Assembly (NCBI RefSeq): GCF_030908545.1
Contig: NZ_CP133083.1
Location: 310,001-374,000, forward strand
Length of the DNA stretch: 64,000 bases
Reading direction: 5' to 3'
Origin: Nitrosomonas sp. sh817
Lineage (GTDB): Bacteria > Pseudomonadota > Gammaproteobacteria > Burkholderiales > Nitrosomonadaceae
The notes beneath the pieces were generated by a model, which was given only the letters and a program-made list of their open reading frames with translations, was not told where the DNA came from and did not search any database. Position 1 is the first letter of the stretch; each line of letters opens with the position of its first letter. This document shows positions 24,987 to 33,871 of this stretch, piece by piece. Both the position numbers and the translations under genes were made by a program.

Positions 24987-26126
24987 TTATTTTTGCCTAG
25001 GCCGGACACCCACTTTGACCGGGATGGATTTTTCCTGTTTGTTGCGGATAACCGTCACCGTGACATTCTCACCGGGTGCCAGAGCGGCAACGATCTTGAG
25101 TAGCTCCGATGCGTTATTCACCGGTTTTCCTTCGACTGCGATCAGGATATCGCCGGCTTTGATGCCGGCATTATCCGCCGGGCCGTCTTTGAGGACGCTG
25201 GCGATTAACGATCCGGCCGGCTGTGTTAGACCGAAAGACTCCGCCAGTTCCGGCGTCATGTCTTGCATACTCACGCCCAGCCAGCCGCGCGTGACGCTAC
25301 CGGATTGTATGATTTGTTCCATGATCTGCTTGGCGTTGTGGACCGGGATCGCAAAGCCGATACCCAGGGATCCGCCGCTGCGGGAATAGATGGCGGTGTT
25401 GATGCCGATCAGGTTGCCCGATGTATCGGTCAGCGCGCCGCCGGAATTACCCGGATTGATGGCGGCATCGGTTTGGATAAAGTCTTCAAACGTGTTGATG
25501 CCGACCCGGCTTCTGCTTAAGGCGCTGACAATGCCCATGGTAACGCTCTGGCCGACACCGAATGGATTGCCGACGGCCAGTACCACGTCTCCCACTTTGA
25601 CCTGCTGCGATTGTCCGAATGTGATTGCCGGGAGATCCTTTAAATCGGTTTTAAGGACTGCCAGATCGGTTTCCGGGTCCGAACCGATTAATTTTGCTTT
25701 GGCTTTGCGGCCGTCGAACAACGCGATTTCGACTTCGTCGGAAGCTTCGATTACGTGGTGATTGGTCAGAATATAGCCATTGCCGCTGACGATGACGCCG
25801 GATCCCAGACTGGATGTGCGGCGTGTCCGTGATTCGAATTGATCGCCAAAGAACCGGCGGAACAATGGATCGTTCAACAAGGGATGAGCCGGCTCTTTAA
25901 TTTCCTTACTGGTAAAAATATTGACGACTGACGGTATGGCGGCTTCTGCAGCATTGGAGTAGCTATCCGGTCTCGGCGTTTCCACGGCGGGCGCCGTTTC
26001 CGTTATTGTCACGATTTCTCCGCGCGGCCTCCATGACAGCAAATCTGGCCGTAATGTTGATACAACAAAAAAAATAGCCAGAAAAATTGTTGCTGTTTGT
26101 GCAAAAATTAACCAAAGTCTGTACAT
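24987..26126 (-). CDS. DegS-like membrane-anchored serine protease with one PDZ domain
   Basis: This 379-residue HtrA-family protease has an N-terminal membrane anchor (about residues 5-25). The trypsin-like domain has the triad in LTNHHVIEA (His), ETDLAVLK (Asp) and NPGNSGGAL (Ser). A single C-terminal PDZ domain (about residues 280-370) includes GWLGVSMQD and [14 protein letters not shown]. One PDZ and an anchor point to DegS rather than DegP/DegQ; DegS-type proteases start the sigma-E envelope-stress cascade. The position back to back with nif3 is common in betaproteobacteria. The divergent 61-bp gap to nif3 must hold both promoters. Confidence 0.92.
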   Translation of the reverse strand: MYRLWLIFAQTATIFLAIFFVVSTLRPDLLSWRPRGEIVTITETAPAVETPRPDSYSNAAEAAIPSVVNIFTSKEIKEPAHPLLNDPLFRRFFGDQFESRTRRTSSLGSGVIVSGNGYILTNHHVIEASDEVEIALFDGRKAKAKLIGSDPETDLAVLKTDLKDLPAITFGQSQQVKVGDVVLAVGNPFGVGQSVTMGIVSALSRSRVGINTFEDFIQTDAAINPGNSGGALTDTSGNLIGINTAIYSRSGGSLGIGFAIPVHNAKQIMEQIIQSGSVTRGWLGVSMQDMTPELAESFGLTQPAGSLIASVLKDGPADNAGIKAGDILIAVEGKPVNNASELLKIVAALAPGENVTVTVIRNKQEKSIPVKVGVRPRQK

Positions 26127-26187
26127 CAGTGTGGTTACTCCAAAATTAATTTACTGCAAAGTAGTATATGCGCCAAGGAGAGCGTCA

Positions 26188-26934
26188 ATGCATCGGGATG
26201 AACTGGAAAATCATTTGAATCAGTTGCTGGATATTTCCCGCTTTCATGATTATTGCCCAAATGGCTTGCAAGTGGAAGGGCGCGGCGAAATTCAAACGAT
26301 CATCAGCGGTGTAACGGCTTCGTTGGATCTTCTGCAAGCCGCAATTGCAGCCAAAGCGGATGCGATTCTGGTGCATCACGGCTATTTCTGGCGTGGCGAA
26401 GACATGCGCATTACCGGTATCAAAAGCCGCCGTATCGCGTTGTTGCTGAATCAGCAAATCAATTTATTCGCCTATCATCTGCCGCTGGATGCGCATCCTC
26501 ATTTAGGCAATAACGCGTTGTTGGGAAAAAAGCTGGGCTTGATCGAAACCGGCCGTTTCGGCGAACAGGAAATCGGAATTATCGGAGAATTACCGCAAGC
26601 TGTTACGCTGAATACATTCAGCCATAAAATTTCTCGGACTTTATTGCGCAAACCGATGATTATCGGCGATCCGGATAAACCGGTACGGCAGATTGCCTGG
26701 TGCACCGGGGCTGCGCAAGACTATTTCGAATTGGCTATTCAGCAGGGAATCGATGCTTATTTGACCGGTGAAATTTCCGAGCGGCATGTGCACCTTGCGC
26801 GTGAATCCGGCGTCGCATTCATTGTCGCTGGCCATCACGCAACCGAGCGCTACGGTGTGCAGGCGGTGGGTGATCATATCGCGCAAAAATTCGGTATCCG
26901 CCATCAGTTTATCGATATCGAGAATCCGGTGTAA
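26188..26934 (+). CDS. Nif3-like dinuclear metal-centre protein
   Basis: This 248-residue protein belongs to the YbgI/NIF3 family, which forms toroidal hexamers with two metal ions per subunit; its biochemical role is unsettled (GTP cyclohydrolase-like in some reports). Metal ligands appear in ILVHHGYFW and [14 protein letters not shown], and near the end in [15 protein letters not shown]. The ATG at 26188 is chosen because AAGGAG lies 8 bases upstream and [14 protein letters not shown] is the family N-terminus; the frame opens earlier without homology. The stop codon is followed within 2 bp by a MITE-like repeat. Confidence 0.92.
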   Translation: MHRDELENHLNQLLDISRFHDYCPNGLQVEGRGEIQTIISGVTASLDLLQAAIAAKADAILVHHGYFWRGEDMRITGIKSRRIALLLNQQINLFAYHLPLDAHPHLGNNALLGKKLGLIETGRFGEQEIGIIGELPQAVTLNTFSHKISRTLLRKPMIIGDPDKPVRQIAWCTGAAQDYFELAIQQGIDAYLTGEISERHVHLARESGVAFIVAGHHATERYGVQAVGDHIAQKFGIRHQFIDIENPV

Positions 26935-26936
26935 TC

Positions 26937-27084
26937 TAAGGAAATGCTGATTAATTCAACGAATGAGATGAAGCACGAGGCGCACGGAACGCAGCAGCCG
27001 AGATATATCAACAAGATAGGCGAGGATGTGAGACCGCGTAACGAAGTGATTCGCTCGTGCAGTCAATTAATCAGCTTTTCCTTA
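26937..27084. repeat. MITE-like inverted-repeat element, copy 1
   Basis: The ~148-bp element has ends that are near-perfect inverted copies: AAGGAAATGCTGATTAATT at the left and AATTAATCAGCTTTTCCTT at the right. It begins 2 bp after the nif3 stop codon. The same sequence occurs in opposite orientation at 54888-55034 with about 90% identity by eye, and a diverged copy is at 50605-50737. A frame inside it encodes a short peptide (MLINS...KHEAHG...INKIGED) that is also present in the other good copy; I take this as a by-product, not a gene. Confidence 0.8.
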
Positions 27085-27142
27085 ATGGATGGCGGGGAAT
27101 ATTTGCGTCAAGTGCTGTGTTGGCGGGTTTGAGCGTTGCGAA

Positions 27143-27256
27143 TTATACGTTGTGATCATCATCCTTTTTCTTTTTTTTACCGGAGAACATGGTCCACCAG
27201 ATGATGAAAAGAAAAAGACCTAATGCCATTGCTGCTTCGACGATGAGTAACCACAT
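27143..27256 (-). CDS. Small single-helix membrane protein, 37 residues
   Basis: This short minus-strand gene has 37 codons from the ATG at 27256 to a TAA at 27143. The product starts MWLLIVEAAMALGLFLF and continues with a hydrophobic, Trp-rich segment. It then ends in a charged tail of five Lys and three Asp residues (SGKKKKKDDDHNV). One membrane helix with the positive tail inside is predicted. I know no function; similar one-helix proteins often attach to respiratory or transport complexes. Upstream bases AAAGTTAAAAA give only a weak ribosome site. It lies between the repeat after nif3 and mltA, on the opposite strand to both. Confidence 0.55.
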   Translation of the reverse strand: MWLLIVEAAMALGLFLFIIWWTMFSGKKKKKDDDHNV

Positions 27257-27308
27257 TTTTTAACTTTGTTATCAAAATTCATAAGTTTTCTACTTTAACC
27301 AAAATCCG

Positions 27309-28511
27309 ATGAAAAACCAATTAAGTTTTATTATTTTGCTGTGTTCGTTGTTGACCGGTTGCGCGACTGAGTCCGTGAGTCCTGTGGTGGAACCCGGTAA
27401 ACCGGCGGAAGTGGTGACGCCCGCGCTGCCGCCTGATAAGCCGTTTACCAAATCCATTCAAAAGAAAGTGGCTTGGTCCGCGCTGACCGGCTGGCGGGAT
27501 GACGATCTGCTGCCTGCTTGGCAAGCTTTTCAGAAAAGCTGTCTGGCTTTGAGTAAGCAACCGGTATGGAAAGCGTCATGCCAACAGGCATCGTTGCTTA
27601 AGCAACCCGATAACGCAGCGGTGAGGAAATTTTTTGAAACCCATTTTATGCCTTATCAAATTATCAATACCGATAACACTCAGGAGGGATTGGTAACCGG
27701 ATATTACGAACCCTTGCTCAAAGGCAGCCGCAAACCTTCCAGCCGTTATCGCTTTCCTATTTATGCCGCACCTGATGATCTGCTGACGATCGACTTGGGC
27801 GCCGCCTATCCGGAGTTGAAGGATTTACGCTTGCGTGGCCGTTTGGATGGACGCAAGGTAGTACCGTTCCATTCCCGCGCCGACATCATGAATAACCCGA
27901 AGCTGCTGGATGGTTACGAATTGTTGTGGGTGGAGGACGAAGTTGAGTTATTTTTTCTGCATGTGCAAGGCTCAGGCCGAATCGTATTCGATAATGGCGA
28001 AGTCATGAAAGTCGGCTTTGCCGATCAGAATGGTTATCCTTACAATTCAATCGGCAAGCTGTTGGTGGAACGGGGTGAATTGCCGCTCGAGAAAGCCTCC
28101 ATGCAAGGTATTAAACAGTGGGGGCAGCAAAATCCGAAAAAACTGCCGGAGCTGTTGCAGCAAAATGCGCGTTATGTATTTTTCCGTGAGCTGCCATCCG
28201 ATTTGTCGGGGCCGATTGGCGCGCTGGGCGTGCCATTGACTGCTGGCCGCAGTATCGCGATTGATCCGCTATCCATTCCGCAAGGGGCGCCGGTATTTTT
28301 GTCGACGACCTGGCCAAATACTAACAAACCGCTCAATCGCCTCATGGTCGCTCAGGACGTGGGGGGTGCGATTAAAGGCGGGGTGCGTGCGGATTTTTTC
28401 TGGGGTTTCGGGCATGAAGCCGGTATTCAGGCAGGCAAAATGAAGCAATCGGGAAAAATGTGGGTGTTGCTGCCGCGTGACTATCAGCTTCCCCTGGTGT
28501 CGCGGCAATAA
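27309..28511 (+). CDS. mltA: Membrane-bound lytic murein transglycosylase A
   Basis: This 400-residue outer-membrane lipoprotein cleaves the glycan strands of peptidoglycan with formation of 1,6-anhydromuramic acid. The signal peptide ends in the lipobox LLTGCA, with the lipidated Cys at residue 18. The MltA domain has LVTGYYEPLLKGS and FFLHVQGSGRI; the C-terminal 3D domain has RLMVAQDVGGAIKGGVRADFFWGFG with its catalytic Asp. Length is close to family members in betaproteobacteria. It is a single gene and converges on dsbC with a two-way terminator between them. Confidence 0.95.
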   Translation: MKNQLSFIILLCSLLTGCATESVSPVVEPGKPAEVVTPALPPDKPFTKSIQKKVAWSALTGWRDDDLLPAWQAFQKSCLALSKQPVWKASCQQASLLKQPDNAAVRKFFETHFMPYQIINTDNTQEGLVTGYYEPLLKGSRKPSSRYRFPIYAAPDDLLTIDLGAAYPELKDLRLRGRLDGRKVVPFHSRADIMNNPKLLDGYELLWVEDEVELFFLHVQGSGRIVFDNGEVMKVGFADQNGYPYNSIGKLLVERGELPLEKASMQGIKQWGQQNPKKLPELLQQNARYVFFRELPSDLSGPIGALGVPLTAGRSIAIDPLSIPQGAPVFLSTTWPNTNKPLNRLMVAQDVGGAIKGGVRADFFWGFGHEAGIQAGKMKQSGKMWVLLPRDYQLPLVSRQ

Positions 28512-28515
28512 AAAA

Positions 28516-28556
28516 GGCTTGCTGATTTTTTCATCAAGCCATTAAGTTTTTGTTTT
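28516..28556. terminator. Bidirectional terminator between mltA and dsbC
   Basis: GGCTTG at 28516-28521 pairs with CAAGCC at 28535-28540, extended by TGA/TCA with a mismatch. On the plus strand a T-rich run follows (to 28556). On the minus strand the stem is followed by six T. It therefore can stop both converging transcripts and is a good intrinsic terminator for dsbC. Confidence 0.75.
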
Positions 28557-28561
28557 TATGA

Positions 28562-29284
28562 TTATTTGCTTTTAGCGGCGCTATCCAGTTTTTCTTCGAT
28601 CGCCGCTGCCGGGATCATACCGCCGACAATCGAACCATCTGCGAAAATGAGGGTCGGCGTGCCGGATACTTTATTTTCGCGACCTGACTGGACCAAGGTT
28701 TCCAGCGGTGTTTCACAATCTTTCGACGATGGTGCGACGCTTTTTAACATGAAATCTTCCCACGCTTTGAGTTGATTACTGGAACACCAGATTTTTGCTG
28801 ATAACTCCATCGAACCTCGCAGCACCGGGTACAGCAAGTTATAGACGGTCACATTGTTAATGTTCAGCAATTCTTTTTCCAATTGCTTGCAATAGGGGCA
28901 ATTGGGGTCGGTATAGACTGCTAATTTCCGGCTGCCGTCGCCTTTGACTGCTTTGATCGCGTATTGCAGCGGTAAGCTGTCGAATGGAACGCGGCGAGCG
29001 GCTTTGATTTCCTGGATGCGTTCATTCGTCATGCTGACTCGGGTTTTAGTATCAATTACGTGACCAAAGAAAAAGTAGTCGGCTTTATCGTCGGTATAGA
29101 AAACTTCATCGCCTACCACGACTTCGTACAAGCCCATGAAAGGAGTTTTCTTGATGCTGTCTATTTTTTGACCGGCAAAATGCGGTTCAATCGCTTTTCT
29201 CAAAGCTTCTTCATCGGCACAAGCGATTGTCGAAAAAGCACCTAAAATCAGTAAAGAAATGAAAAGCCTTAAGCGTGTTGCCAT
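28562..29284 (-). CDS. dsbC: DsbC-type periplasmic disulfide isomerase
   Basis: This 240-residue exported thioredoxin-fold protein corrects wrong disulfide bonds in periplasmic proteins. It has a signal peptide (about residues 1-23, ending IACADE). An N-terminal dimerisation domain follows, then the active site YTDPNCPYCKQLEKEL with the CPYC motif, and the cis-Pro segment SGTPTLIFADG. It would be kept reduced by DsbD. The gene is 25 bp after the UbiH-type hydroxylase on the same strand, so they are probably one transcript. Multihaem cytochrome makers depend on such thiol systems, which suits the many c-type cytochromes here. Confidence 0.93.
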   Translation of the reverse strand: MATRLRLFISLLILGAFSTIACADEEALRKAIEPHFAGQKIDSIKKTPFMGLYEVVVGDEVFYTDDKADYFFFGHVIDTKTRVSMTNERIQEIKAARRVPFDSLPLQYAIKAVKGDGSRKLAVYTDPNCPYCKQLEKELLNINNVTVYNLLYPVLRGSMELSAKIWCSSNQLKAWEDFMLKSVAPSSKDCETPLETLVQSGRENKVSGTPTLIFADGSIVGGMIPAAAIEEKLDSAAKSK

Positions 29285-29309
29285 AATAACTCCAGTTACA
29301 AAATAATGA

Positions 29310-30476
29310 TTAGTTCAGGGCGTGTTGCATCAGTCGATTTTTAATCAGTGGCAGCCGGTCGGTGATCTCGAGTCCAAGATTGCGCAGGCGCGCTATGGTC
29401 GGATTGGCATTGTTAAACAGCTTTTGTAAACCATCGGTTACTAACTCCAATGCCAGAATATCTTCTTTTCGTGCCAGTTCGTAACGCCGCAGCAACATCG
29501 AATTTCCACAATCCGTATGGTTGTGTGCTTTGAGTATCGCTGTTAATTCCCGGGTGTCACGTAGACCTAAGTTGACGCCTTGCCCGGCTAGAGGATGGAT
29601 GCCGTGGGCAGCATCGCCGATCAGCACTAAACGCGGCTTGGTTAATTTCTCCACGTGTACAAAATTCAATGGAAATCCGGTCGGGGGTGTTATCAGTTGC
29701 AGCTTTCCCAGTGCATGCGAGGATGCTTCTTCTACCCGGCGGCACAGTTCTTCCGCCGGCAGGTGAGTCAGAAAACCGGCATGATCTTCGCCGGTTGACC
29801 AAACCATCGATACCCGCTTATCGGGAAGCGGCAGCAAGGCGAGTATTCCATCCCGGCGAAACCACTGATGCGCGATTTGGCGATGCGCCCGTTCGGTGCT
29901 GAAATTGGCTACCACGCCGATTTGATGATAGGTATGCTTCTTAACATCAATTCCAGCTTGTTGACGTACCCATGAGTTCACACCATCCGCTCCAACCAAC
30001 AGTGCCGCTTCCAGCAGGCGGCCATCTTCCAGTTGAACTTCGACGTGCGATTCCAGCCATCTGATTGCGGCGCATTTTGCAGGACAAAATATCTGAATAT
30101 TGTTGTTAGCGGCTTGGAGCACTTTCCATACCGCTGACTGCAATTGACGGTTTTCAATAATGAAGGCCAATTCCGGCACGCCGATCTCATAGGCGCTGAA
30201 ATTAATGCGGGCTGTATTATCGTCACCGAAAACCGACATTTCATAAACAGGGGCAATGTGTTCGGCATCCATGAGCGGCCATGCGCCCAGCGAGCGCAAA
30301 AAAGCCGCGCTGCCCGGACTGATTGCGTAAACCCGGCTATCCCAGCTGTCATCCTGGGGCGGCGGCATGGTCAGGTGCGGTTCAATTACAGCAATTTTGA
30401 GGCCGCAATCCTTTAACGCTGCCGCCAATCCGGCTCCAACCAGCCCGCCGCCGATGATTATCAGATCGAATTTCAT
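29310..30476 (-). CDS. UbiH/UbiF/VisC-family FAD hydroxylase (ubiquinone pathway)
   Basis: This 388-residue flavoprotein monooxygenase has the N-terminal dinucleotide motif GGGLVGAGLAAAL (about residues 9-21) and the DG motif VGADGVNSWVRQQAG. The second FAD motif is LIGDAAHGIHPLAGQGVNLGLRD. This set defines the family that hydroxylates the ubiquinone ring during biosynthesis. Which carbon it modifies cannot be told from sequence alone. No other ubi gene lies beside it. It is the first gene of a pair with dsbC. Confidence 0.88.
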   Translation of the reverse strand: MKFDLIIIGGGLVGAGLAAALKDCGLKIAVIEPHLTMPPPQDDSWDSRVYAISPGSAAFLRSLGAWPLMDAEHIAPVYEMSVFGDDNTARINFSAYEIGVPELAFIIENRQLQSAVWKVLQAANNNIQIFCPAKCAAIRWLESHVEVQLEDGRLLEAALLVGADGVNSWVRQQAGIDVKKHTYHQIGVVANFSTERAHRQIAHQWFRRDGILALLPLPDKRVSMVWSTGEDHAGFLTHLPAEELCRRVEEASSHALGKLQLITPPTGFPLNFVHVEKLTKPRLVLIGDAAHGIHPLAGQGVNLGLRDTRELTAILKAHNHTDCGNSMLLRRYELARKEDILALELVTDGLQKLFNNANPTIARLRNLGLEITDRLPLIKNRLMQHALN

Positions 30477-30683
30477 GAGCTGGATTATACAACTGCTTTA
30501 GCGTTGAAGGTTCAAAACAAACGATAACTCCGATTGGTTACGTATGCTTTACGGTAATGAGGCATCGTCGAGCATTAAAATGCTGCCAATGATGAGTATC
30601 GAGCGAGTATGCTCTGAAATCACAAAGAATATTTTAGATTCGATAAATCCCGGTGATACCACTGCTTCATCAGATTCTTAGTC

Positions 30684-30712
30684 TTGACAAGACATTATCC
30701 CGAGGGCAAAAT
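30684..30712 (+). promoter_or_regulatory. Sigma-70 promoter of the first tRNA gene
   Basis: TTGACA at 30684-30689 is a perfect -35 box. CAAAAT at 30707-30712 follows at 17 bp and can serve as -10. A GC-rich discriminator (GCCCGGC) comes next, as is usual for growth-rate and stringently controlled stable-RNA promoters. The tRNA begins 22 bp after the -10 box. Confidence 0.6.
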
Positions 30713-30734
30713 GCCCGGCTTGTGTTTTGCATGT

Positions 30735-30810
30735 GGCGAATTAGCTCAGTGGTTAGAGCAGCGGAATCATAATCCGTTGGTCCGGGGTTCAAATCCCTGA
30801 TTCGCCACCA
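30735..30810 (+). tRNA. tRNA with CAU anticodon (Met elongator or Ile2)
   Basis: The 76-base cloverleaf has acceptor arms GGCGAAT/ATTCGCC and the D arm TAGCTCAGTGGTTAGAGCA. The anticodon stem CGGAA/TTCCG type (GCGGAATCATAATCCGT) has CAT in the loop; the T arm is GGGGTTCAAATCCC, and CCA is encoded. A CAU anticodon is shared by elongator Met, initiator Met and lysidine-modified Ile2. The acceptor pairs normally at position 1-72, which excludes the initiator. I lean to elongator Met from the anticodon arm. Confidence 0.9.
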
Positions 30811-31127
30811 GTCTGCCGGCGCTAAAAAAGAAATATGGTCATTATGAATGCATATTTCTTGCTATAAATTCACAACAATCTGCAACAATAACACTGCGAA
30901 TCTTTATCATTGAGATGGATGCGAAAGCTAACGCATCTCTAGGGGCCTCTGAATTTTTCTGTCCATTTCAAAGTTTCTCCGGAGCACTCAGCATTGCTTC
31001 CTGGCGATGTAAATAAATCTTTTATAACCAAATTCACAGTGTTATACTTGCCGACTTTTGTTGTGCTGCACATGTGGTTACGGCAAAGTTTTTATTAATC
31101 TATTATATGTGAGGGTATTGCCTATTT
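30811..31127. other. Intergenic region before rpsU
   Basis: This 317-bp gap holds no gene. After the tRNA comes a 10-bp inverted repeat (AAGAAATATG/CATATTTCTT, 30828-30860) that may end tRNA transcription. A second small hairpin follows (GATGCG/CGCATC, 30918-30937). TATACT at 31043-31048 could be a -10 box for rpsU, but the -35 match is poor. Confidence 0.5.
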
Positions 31128-31340
31128 ATGACAACGATTAAAGTTAAGGAAAATGAACCATTCGAAGTGGCAATGCGCCGTTTTAAACGTTCAATAGAAA
31201 AAACGGGGATCTTGACAGAATTACGCGCGCGCGAGTTTTATGAAAAACCGACCGCGGAACGCAAAAGAAAACTCGCGGCGGCTGTGAAAAGGAACTATAA
31301 GCGCCTCCGTAGTCAATTGCTACCGCCTAAACTTTATTAG
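31128..31340 (+). CDS. rpsU: 30S ribosomal protein S21
   Basis: This 70-residue basic protein has the S21 start [20 protein letters not shown] followed by the conserved [20 protein letters not shown] and a Lys/Arg-rich tail. It is the last protein to join the 30S subunit and helps mRNA pairing at initiation. It heads the macromolecular synthesis operon rpsU-yqeY-dnaG-rpoD. Length is exactly that of the family. Confidence 0.97.
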   Translation: MTTIKVKENEPFEVAMRRFKRSIEKTGILTELRAREFYEKPTAERKRKLAAAVKRNYKRLRSQLLPPKLY

Positions 31341-31465
31341 TTTTCTTTAAATATAGGCCGAACGGAACATAAAAGACAGTCGTACAAAGCTTGTTAGCGA
31401 AAGTACTGTTCTGCTGTTCTGGCATCTGATGTTTCAGTTAGTCACCTGCTTACGTTAAAACGAAT

Positions 31466-31909
31466 ATGAGTTTGAAGGAAAGAATTGCCGACGATTTGAA
31501 ATCGGCAATGCGGACAGGCAATACGAAGCAGCGGGACACGATTCGATTACTGCAAGCAGCGATTAAACAACGCGAAGTTGATGAACGCATCGTCCTGGAT
31601 GATGCGGCAGTGGTTGCTGTGATTGAGAAAATGCTTAAGCAACGAAAAGACTCGATTGCACACTATGAGGCGGCCAAGCGTCCGGATTTAGCAGAAATCG
31701 AGAAAGATGAAATTGCTTTTTTAAGCGTTTATATGCCTCAGCCATACTCCGAATCGGAGATTGATGATCTTATTGATGCAGCCATTTCGGAAACCGGCGC
31801 TTCGGGAATGCAGGATATGGGTAAGGTCATGGCTCTCCTAAAGTCGAAGCTGGCTGGACGGGCGGATATGGCAAAAGTATCGGTGCTTATTAAATCCAAG
31901 TTAGTATAA
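31466..31909 (+). CDS. GatB/YqeY domain protein
   Basis: This 147-residue protein is of the YqeY family, related to the tail domain of the GatB amidotransferase subunit. It starts MSLKERIADDLKSAMR and contains RLLQAAIKQREVDER, SIAHYEAAKRPDLAEIEKDE and FLSVYMPQPYSESEI. The C-terminal part, GMQDMGKVMALLKSKLAGRAD, is the tRNA-binding-like segment. Function is not settled; a role linked to tRNA or to translation is suspected. Its place between rpsU and dnaG is a stable betaproteobacterial arrangement. Confidence 0.93.
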   Translation: MSLKERIADDLKSAMRTGNTKQRDTIRLLQAAIKQREVDERIVLDDAAVVAVIEKMLKQRKDSIAHYEAAKRPDLAEIEKDEIAFLSVYMPQPYSESEIDDLIDAAISETGASGMQDMGKVMALLKSKLAGRADMAKVSVLIKSKLV

Positions 31910-31981
31910 TCATATTAAAAACAACCGTAGTTCCTCTAATTTATTTATACTAGGTGCTAGCGATTTTATAGCTTCTAGTCA

Positions 31982-33784
31982 ATGATTCCACAGTCTTTTA
32001 TTCATGATTTGCTCAATCGGGTTGATATTGTTGATACGATTGATCATCATGTTCCTTTGAAAAAGGCGGGGGCCAATTTTGTTGCCTGTTGCCCGTTTCA
32101 TAATGAGAAAACCCCTTCTTTTACAGTCAGTCAAACCAAGCAGTTCTATCATTGCTTCGGTTGCGGTGCGCATGGTAATGCAATCAGTTTCTTGATTGAG
32201 TACAGCGGATTGAGTTTTGTGGAAGCGGTGCAGAGCCTGGCGGGGTATGCCGGGATAGAAGTGCCTGTGCAATCAGGTAAGATTTCTTCTGAGAGCGCTT
32301 CTTCAAATGATTTGTCACAAAATCAGGAATTTAATCAGGGTCATGGAAATGACGAGGTCTCGTCGGACGAATTGATTAATGCAATGCAAATGGCGACTCA
32401 TTATTATCGTGAGCAGCTCAAACATTCCGGAAAGGCAATCGCTTATCTTAAGACACGCGGTATATCCGGAAAAACTGCAGCGCGATTTGCCATTGGTTAT
32501 GCGCCTGCAGCTTGGCAGAATCTGGAAGCTGTTTTTCCGGATTATGCCGCCGAAAAAACCAAAAAGATTCTGGCGCAAGCGGGCCTGATCATCATTAACG
32601 ATGATGCCAAACAATATGATCGCTTCAGAGATCGGATTATGTTCCCGATTCTTAATCAGAAAGGGCGGATCGTCGGATTTGGCGGAAGGGTTTTGGCGCA
32701 GGAAGAACCGAAATATCTAAATTCTCCTGAAACAGTTTTGTTCGGGAAAGGCCGGGAGCTATATAATTTTTTTTCGGCACGCCGCGCTATCCGTGAAGCA
32801 AATTGTGTCATTGTTGTGGAAGGTTACATGGATGTGATCGCGCTTTCGCAACATGGCATTGATAACGTAGTGGCTACCTTGGGTACAGCTACTACCGGCA
32901 TTCATATCCAAAAACTGTTACGTCAAACAGACAACATCATTTTTTGCTTCGATGGTGACCGGGCGGGTAGAAAAGCAGCATGGCGAGCGCTGGAAAATAG
33001 TTTGGAATTGCTGACGGATGGTAAGTATCTGGGATTTCTTTTTTTGCCTGAAGGTGCTGATCCCGACAGTTACGTCAATCAATTCGGGAAAGAGTCTTTC
33101 GAGAAGCAAATCTCGCAAGCGGTCCCGTTATCAGAATTCTTTTTCAAGGAGTTATGCGCCGGGCTAAAACTGCAAACCAGCGAAGGCCGCGCAAAGCTGG
33201 TTAAAGATGCGAAACCCTTACTGCAGCGAATTGTAGCGCCGGCATTGTCATTAATTCTAAAAAGACGTCTGGCGGAATTGAGCGAGCTTGCTGATAAAGA
33301 ATTAGAAACTTTGCTTCAGATTAAGCGTATTCCCGAAACCAAGAAGATTGGGGGTAATGAAAGAAAACAGGCGGTTACACTGTACCGGCGCTTGATTCGG
33401 ATATTATTGGACGATCCAAGTTATGTAACTAAACTTGATCGAGGTTTGCTGGTCAAATCGGACGCGAAAAATGAAGAGATTGCCGCGTTAGAAGCATTAT
33501 TTGAATTTTTCGATGCGCATCCTAATTTAACTGAGAATAATTCGGTATTTTCAATAGCGGGCTATTTTCAAAATAACCCCCTTAAAGCGTTGTTGGAAAG
33601 TATCGAGTGCGAAACGCTAGAATGGAATCATTCAACAGCTATTGAGTCCGAATTTTCAGATATTCTGAAAAAATTAAGACTTATGCAGTATAAGGAACGT
33701 ATTACTGAGTTGCAGAGCAAGTCGCTGAATATGCTCAGTGACGAGGAAAAAAAAGAGCTGCAACAATTGGTTAAACAGCAGTAG
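31982..33784 (+). CDS. dnaG: DNA primase
   Basis: This 600-residue enzyme makes RNA primers at the replication fork. The N-terminal CHC2 zinc ribbon is visible as CCPFHNEKTPSF and FYHCFGCGAHGNAI (about residues 36-68). The TOPRIM catalytic domain has VVEGYMDVIALSQHG (its Glu) and CFDGDRAGRKAAWRA (its DxD-like acidic pair). The C-terminal helicase-binding domain from about residue 440 is less conserved and would contact DnaB. It lies 72 bp after yqeY and 87 bp before rpoD. Full-length. Confidence 0.96.
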   Translation: MIPQSFIHDLLNRVDIVDTIDHHVPLKKAGANFVACCPFHNEKTPSFTVSQTKQFYHCFGCGAHGNAISFLIEYSGLSFVEAVQSLAGYAGIEVPVQSGKISSESASSNDLSQNQEFNQGHGNDEVSSDELINAMQMATHYYREQLKHSGKAIAYLKTRGISGKTAARFAIGYAPAAWQNLEAVFPDYAAEKTKKILAQAGLIIINDDAKQYDRFRDRIMFPILNQKGRIVGFGGRVLAQEEPKYLNSPETVLFGKGRELYNFFSARRAIREANCVIVVEGYMDVIALSQHGIDNVVATLGTATTGIHIQKLLRQTDNIIFCFDGDRAGRKAAWRALENSLELLTDGKYLGFLFLPEGADPDSYVNQFGKESFEKQISQAVPLSEFFFKELCAGLKLQTSEGRAKLVKDAKPLLQRIVAPALSLILKRRLAELSELADKELETLLQIKRIPETKKIGGNERKQAVTLYRRLIRILLDDPSYVTKLDRGLLVKSDAKNEEIAALEALFEFFDAHPNLTENNSVFSIAGYFQNNPLKALLESIECETLEWNHSTAIESEFSDILKKLRLMQYKERITELQSKSLNMLSDEEKKELQQLVKQQ

Positions 33785-33871
33785 CAGTTACATAGTGTTA
33801 GTATGTGTCGAATTTTGATACAATTCTAAACTTTTAGCACCTTATTTAATTTATTGTATTGGGAATCCAAT

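Noticed and set aside
26944-27132. Sixty-two-codon plus-strand frame (MLINSTNEMKHEAHG...)
   Set aside because: It lies almost wholly in a MITE-like repeat, and the same peptide appears in the other copy in the opposite genomic orientation; it has no ribosome site.
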